Shown here in pieces: positions 6,650 to 8,252 of a stretch of 8,252 bases of DNA. The notes under the pieces were generated by a model. That model was not told where the DNA came from. It searched no databases and was given only the letters and a program-made list of their open reading frames with translations. A program made the position numbers and the translations under genes. The DNA is from an uncultured Litorilinea sp. (GTDB lineage Bacteria > Chloroflexota > Anaerolineae > Caldilineales > Caldilineaceae). The stretch is taken from the NCBI GenBank assembly GCA_946885925.1, contig CAMPHP010000102.1, forward strand, positions 1 through 8,252, written 5' to 3'. Each line of letters opens with the position of its first letter. The stretch's first letter is position 1.

Positions 6650-6736
6650 CTAGGCGTGAAAGTACAGAGGTTTCATCGAAGAGCCTTCCATCCAAGTGAC
6701 AAAGACAACTTGGATCGGGCTAGCGTGCACGCCTAG
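6650..6736. repeat. Nested inverted repeats with alternative pairing (possible structured RNA)
   Basis: CTAGGCGTG (6650-6658) pairs exactly with CACGCCTAG (6728-6736). Between them ATCCAAGT (6690-6697) pairs exactly with ACTTGGAT (6708-6715) across a 10-nt loop. The right arm of the outer stem also belongs to a near-perfect palindrome at 6719-6737 (GCTAGCGTG/CACGCCTAGC, one bulged C), so the two pairings exclude each other. No T-run follows on either strand. It could be a structured RNA or leader, or a protein-binding palindrome; either strand is possible. Confidence 0.4.
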
Positions 6737-6766
6737 CTACTTACACCCTCAACCAGGAGAGAGACC

Positions 6767-6880
6767 TTGCCACAAAAACCGAAGGAACCGCTATCGATTT
6801 TCAACGTGCAAACCGTGCACCATCTGGGAGAGGTTTATAAGGTGGCTAGCTTAACTCAAGTTGAGGGAAAGATTGGATAG
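6767..6880 (+). CDS. Possible small protein of 37 residues
   Basis: A TTG at 6767 opens 37 codons to TAG at 6878-6880. AGGAGAG lies about 6 bases upstream (6755-6761). The predicted peptide starts MPQKPKEPLSIFNVQTVHHL and has an ordinary protein-like composition, unlike the Arg/Pro-rich shadows opposite genes. I do not recognise it. It is the only plus-strand frame here with a ribosome binding site. The TTG start and short length make it uncertain; it may be a remnant of a longer gene. Confidence 0.22.
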   Translation: MPQKPKEPLSIFNVQTVHHLGEVYKVASLTQVEGKIG

Positions 6881-6928
6881 AGATGAGTGACAGGTTCTAA
6901 CGCAAACTGCTACTCACGAATAAAAAGA

Positions 6929-7035
6929 GGTTGTCATTCCCGTTCGCAGCGCGGGGGTGTAGCCCACCGTAGGGAGGAATCCCCTTTCCGAACGCAGTAG
7001 TACAGAGAGGGGATTCCTCCTTCGTCGCAATGACC
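6929..7035. repeat. Palindromic interspersed-repeat-like element, about 107 bp
   Basis: The element is bounded by GTCATT (6933-6938) and AATGAC (7029-7034) in inverted orientation. It contains a perfect 13-bp inverted repeat, GGAGGAATCCCCT (6973-6985) and its complement (7008-7020), plus CGTTCG/CGAACG (6941-6946, 6989-6994). The GTCATTCCCG and GTCATTGCGACGAAGGAGGAATCC ends are of the type seen in small non-coding repeats scattered in many bacterial genomes. No transposase is nearby. It is likely a MITE- or REP-like unit; the exact ends are estimated. Confidence 0.65.
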
Positions 7036-7054
7036 GAGTACCTAGCCCTAACAC

Positions 7055-7088
7055 AAAAGAGCCTCCCAGTGCAAGATGCACTGGGAGG
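7055..7088 (-). terminator. Intrinsic terminator of plsC
   Basis: CCTCCCAGTGCA (7062-7073) and its exact complement (7077-7088) form a 12-bp stem with a 3-nt loop. On the minus strand the stem is followed by CTCTTTT. It starts 20 bases after the plsC stop codon. Confidence 0.88.
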
Positions 7089-7108
7089 ACGAAAGACGTT
7101 ACAGCGAA

Positions 7109-7912
7109 TTAGTTTGCGGGCGCAGCCAAACGAGGCGATGGCGGCGTAGCGGGTTCAGCAGGAAGGGCGAGTGCCGCAGCAATATCAGCCAATGCGCGCA
7201 TCGCTAGTTGCGCCGGATCATCCCCCGGCTGGGGGAAAACGGGCGCTAGCGGAATGACCTCGGCCAAGACAGGACCTGGGTTGCGCGCCAAGCGCCAAAG
7301 TGCCGCCCACAGCTTCTCGCCTTGTCCCCCATGCCAAACCACCACATCCAACGGACGATAGCGCAAGCCACAAGGGATATAGGAGATTCCCTGGGCTACG
7401 GCAACAGCAAAAGCGCCATAGCGGAAGGGATAAAGTTGATGACCTGGCCCCAGCCTCCCCTCCGGGAAGAGGACAATCGGTGGCTGTGGCTCTTGCTCTA
7501 TGGCAGCGACAATCTGTGTACGCGCTTGTTTGCGCGCCTCACGATCCTGGCGCGCTACAAAGACGGTGCCAATGCTCTTCGTCATCCACCCCACCACTGG
7601 ATAGCGTAGCACCTCCACCGCAGCCACAAAACGCATCGGCCACAACGAGAGCAGCACTAGTGGATCGAGCAGCGAAAGGTGATTGGGAAAGACAAAGCCA
7701 ACATGCTGGCGCAAGGCTGCCGGTTGATTGCATACCACGCGTACCTGAAATATCCGGCAGATGAGATGAGAGGTTGCTAGCACCACCCAACCAGCTAGCC
7801 GCACCCCGCGCACGCGTAAAGGTGCAAGCCCGCCCACAAGGATCATCGCCGCACCTGTGATTACAGCCATGGCGGCCAAAATCATGCGCATTACCGCGAT
7901 AACATGAAGCAT
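7109..7912 (-). CDS. 1-acyl-sn-glycerol-3-phosphate acyltransferase family protein (PlsC-like)
   Basis: This 267-residue membrane acyltransferase carries the four PlsC-family motifs. Motif I is NHLSLLD (His78, Asp83, the catalytic pair), motif II is GTVFVAR (115-121), motif III is FPEGR (149-153), and motif IV is PCGLRY (180-185). Such enzymes transfer an acyl chain to the sn-2 position of lysophosphatidate, or to related lysolipids, at the cytoplasmic membrane. One or two N-terminal hydrophobic helices (about residues 2-29 and 36-54) anchor it. Motif III is FPEGRLGPG, not FPEGTR, and this 'EGR' form is also seen in Aas-type acyltransferases, so the acceptor may differ from lysophosphatidate. 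The C-terminus ends in an Ala/Pro-rich tail. I chose the ATG at 7912 because GAGGG lies about 8 bases upstream; an in-frame ATG at 7975 has no ribosome binding site. A strong terminator follows directly. Confidence 0.87.
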   Translation of the reverse strand: MLHVIAVMRMILAAMAVITGAAMILVGGLAPLRVRGVRLAGWVVLATSHLICRIFQVRVVCNQPAALRQHVGFVFPNHLSLLDPLVLLSLWPMRFVAAVEVLRYPVVGWMTKSIGTVFVARQDREARKQARTQIVAAIEQEPQPPIVLFPEGRLGPGHQLYPFRYGAFAVAVAQGISYIPCGLRYRPLDVVVWHGGQGEKLWAALWRLARNPGPVLAEVIPLAPVFPQPGDDPAQLAMRALADIAAALALPAEPATPPSPRLAAPAN

Positions 7913-7930
7913 ATCCGATCCCTCTAGTAG

Positions 7931-7956
7931 ACACAATAGAGTAACACAATAAAGTA
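7931..7956. repeat. 13-bp tandem repeat (12/13 identical) in the plsC leader
   Basis: ACACAATAGAGTA (7931-7943) is followed directly by ACACAATAAAGTA (7944-7956). The repeat is 19-44 bp upstream of the plsC ATG, and the self-complementary GTGTACAC lies just beyond it (7957-7964). It may be an operator or slipped duplication in the leader. Confidence 0.7.
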
Positions 7957-7980
7957 GTGTACACAGGTAAGTCATATCTG

Positions 7981-7997
7981 GCTACATAGAATGTAGC
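7981..7997. repeat. Small inverted repeat GCTACA/TGTAGC
   Basis: GCTACA and TGTAGC flank a 5-nt loop (TAGAA), about 70-85 bp upstream of the plsC start. The length and position would suit an operator, but a 6-bp arm is weak evidence. Confidence 0.3.
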
Positions 7998-8106
7998 AGA
8001 ATGATTCCACGTTTTGACAGGGTAATTGTAAGCTTTTTGCTGATAATGTAGTCCCAATTCTACACAAAACAGGGTACCTTGTTGCAGGTGCGCAGCCTTG
8101 CTCTGC

Positions 8107-8132
8107 ACACAGTCGTAGCACACAGTCGTAGC
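8107..8132. repeat. Perfect 13-bp tandem repeat
   Basis: ACACAGTCGTAGC occurs twice without a gap (8107-8119, 8120-8132). It differs in sequence from the tandem repeat at 7931-7956 but has the same period. Confidence 0.85.
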
Positions 8133-8187
8133 TGTCAGAACTACTTGAGTAGCGCTAGTCATCCTACACATTGATACTGTTGCGCGC

Positions 8188-8217
8188 ATTTTACATCGAG
8201 TCACGCTCACGATTCAA
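8188..8217 (-). promoter_or_regulatory. Possible sigma-70 type promoter, minus strand
   Basis: On the minus strand TTGAAT (complement of 8212-8217) and TAAAAT (complement of 8188-8193) are 18 bp apart. They would drive plsC with a leader of about 270 nt spanning both tandem repeats. The -10 box is good and the -35 moderate. The long distance to the gene lowers confidence. Confidence 0.3.
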
Positions 8218-8252
8218 CTGTGTGTAAGGGCATTGCTATCTCACTCTATATC

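Larger units (their letters stand above)
6537..7108. other. 572-bp intergenic region between plsC and the SDR gene
   Basis: This gap lies between the plsC stop and the SDR start, both on the minus strand. It contains, left to right, the SDR ribosome binding site, a half-site like the ends of a common interspersed repeat, a nested inverted-repeat structure, a possible 37-codon plus-strand frame, a roughly 107-bp palindromic element, and the plsC terminator. I see no convincing promoter for the SDR gene; TTGTCT and AACAAT boxes 16 bp apart just upstream of it are weak. No larger coding region is present on either strand. Confidence 0.6.
7913..8252. other. 340-bp region upstream of plsC
   Basis: No gene is visible on either strand up to the window edge. 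It contains a 13-bp tandem duplication next to the plsC ribosome binding site, a small hairpin, a second unrelated 13-bp tandem duplication, and a possible promoter about 275 bp upstream of the start. It is more AT-rich than the coding regions, as expected for a control region. Confidence 0.55.

Noticed and set aside
6929..7035. CRISPR repeat
   Set aside because: There is a single palindromic unit with no regularly spaced copies and no cas genes.
8014..8050. Plus-strand TTGACA followed by GATAAT as a promoter
   Set aside because: The two boxes are 22 bp apart, too far for a standard sigma-70 promoter, and no plus-strand gene follows inside the window.
7539..8210. Minus-strand frame of 223 codons upstream of and overlapping plsC
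   Set aside because: It overlaps the well-supported plsC frame and has Cys-rich, motif-free sequence typical of a chance frame.

Overview
The window looks like chromosomal DNA of a free-living bacterium. My best guess is Chloroflexota (Anaerolineae or Caldilineae type). This rests on the long Ala/Pro/Glu-rich linker after the lipobox of the YceI lipoprotein, moderate GC, long intergenic gaps and palindromic interspersed repeats of the GTCATT...AATGAC type. It is inference from style; no marker gene is present.

All six clear genes lie on the minus strand. In transcription order (right to left) they are: a PlsC-type acyltransferase (7912-7109), a classical short-chain dehydrogenase/reductase (6536-5619), a YceI-family lipoprotein (5425-4622), a family-20 glycoside hydrolase (4413-2527), a gamma-glutamyltransferase-like Ntn hydrolase (2088-466), and the first 102 codons of a mandelate racemase/muconate lactonizing (enolase) superfamily enzyme that runs off the left edge (306-1). 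The first three genes each have a hairpin terminator just downstream and are probably separate transcription units. The last three look more like a catabolic group: GH20 would release terminal amino sugars, the GGT-like enzyme would cleave or transfer an acyl or gamma-glutamyl group, and the enolase-superfamily enzyme would dehydrate or epimerise an acid. No clear terminator separates the GGT-like gene from the enolase-superfamily gene.

The long intergenic regions hold the less ordinary material. Between GH20 and the GGT-like gene (2089-2526) there is a short minus-strand frame with a strong Shine-Dalgarno site. Its 31 codons read like the N-terminus of a SAM-dependent methyltransferase, so it looks like the stump of a deleted gene. 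The same gap has a perfect 17-bp inverted repeat and a terminator-like hairpin. Between plsC and the SDR gene (6537-7108) there is a nested inverted-repeat structure with two mutually exclusive pairings, a possible 37-codon plus-strand frame, and a roughly 107-bp palindromic repeat element. Upstream of plsC (7913-8252) there are two separate 13-bp tandem duplications.

I see no tRNA, rRNA, CRISPR array, transposase or phage gene. No complete new system is evident; the best leads are the methyltransferase remnant, the non-canonical GGT-like enzyme and the structured intergenic elements.
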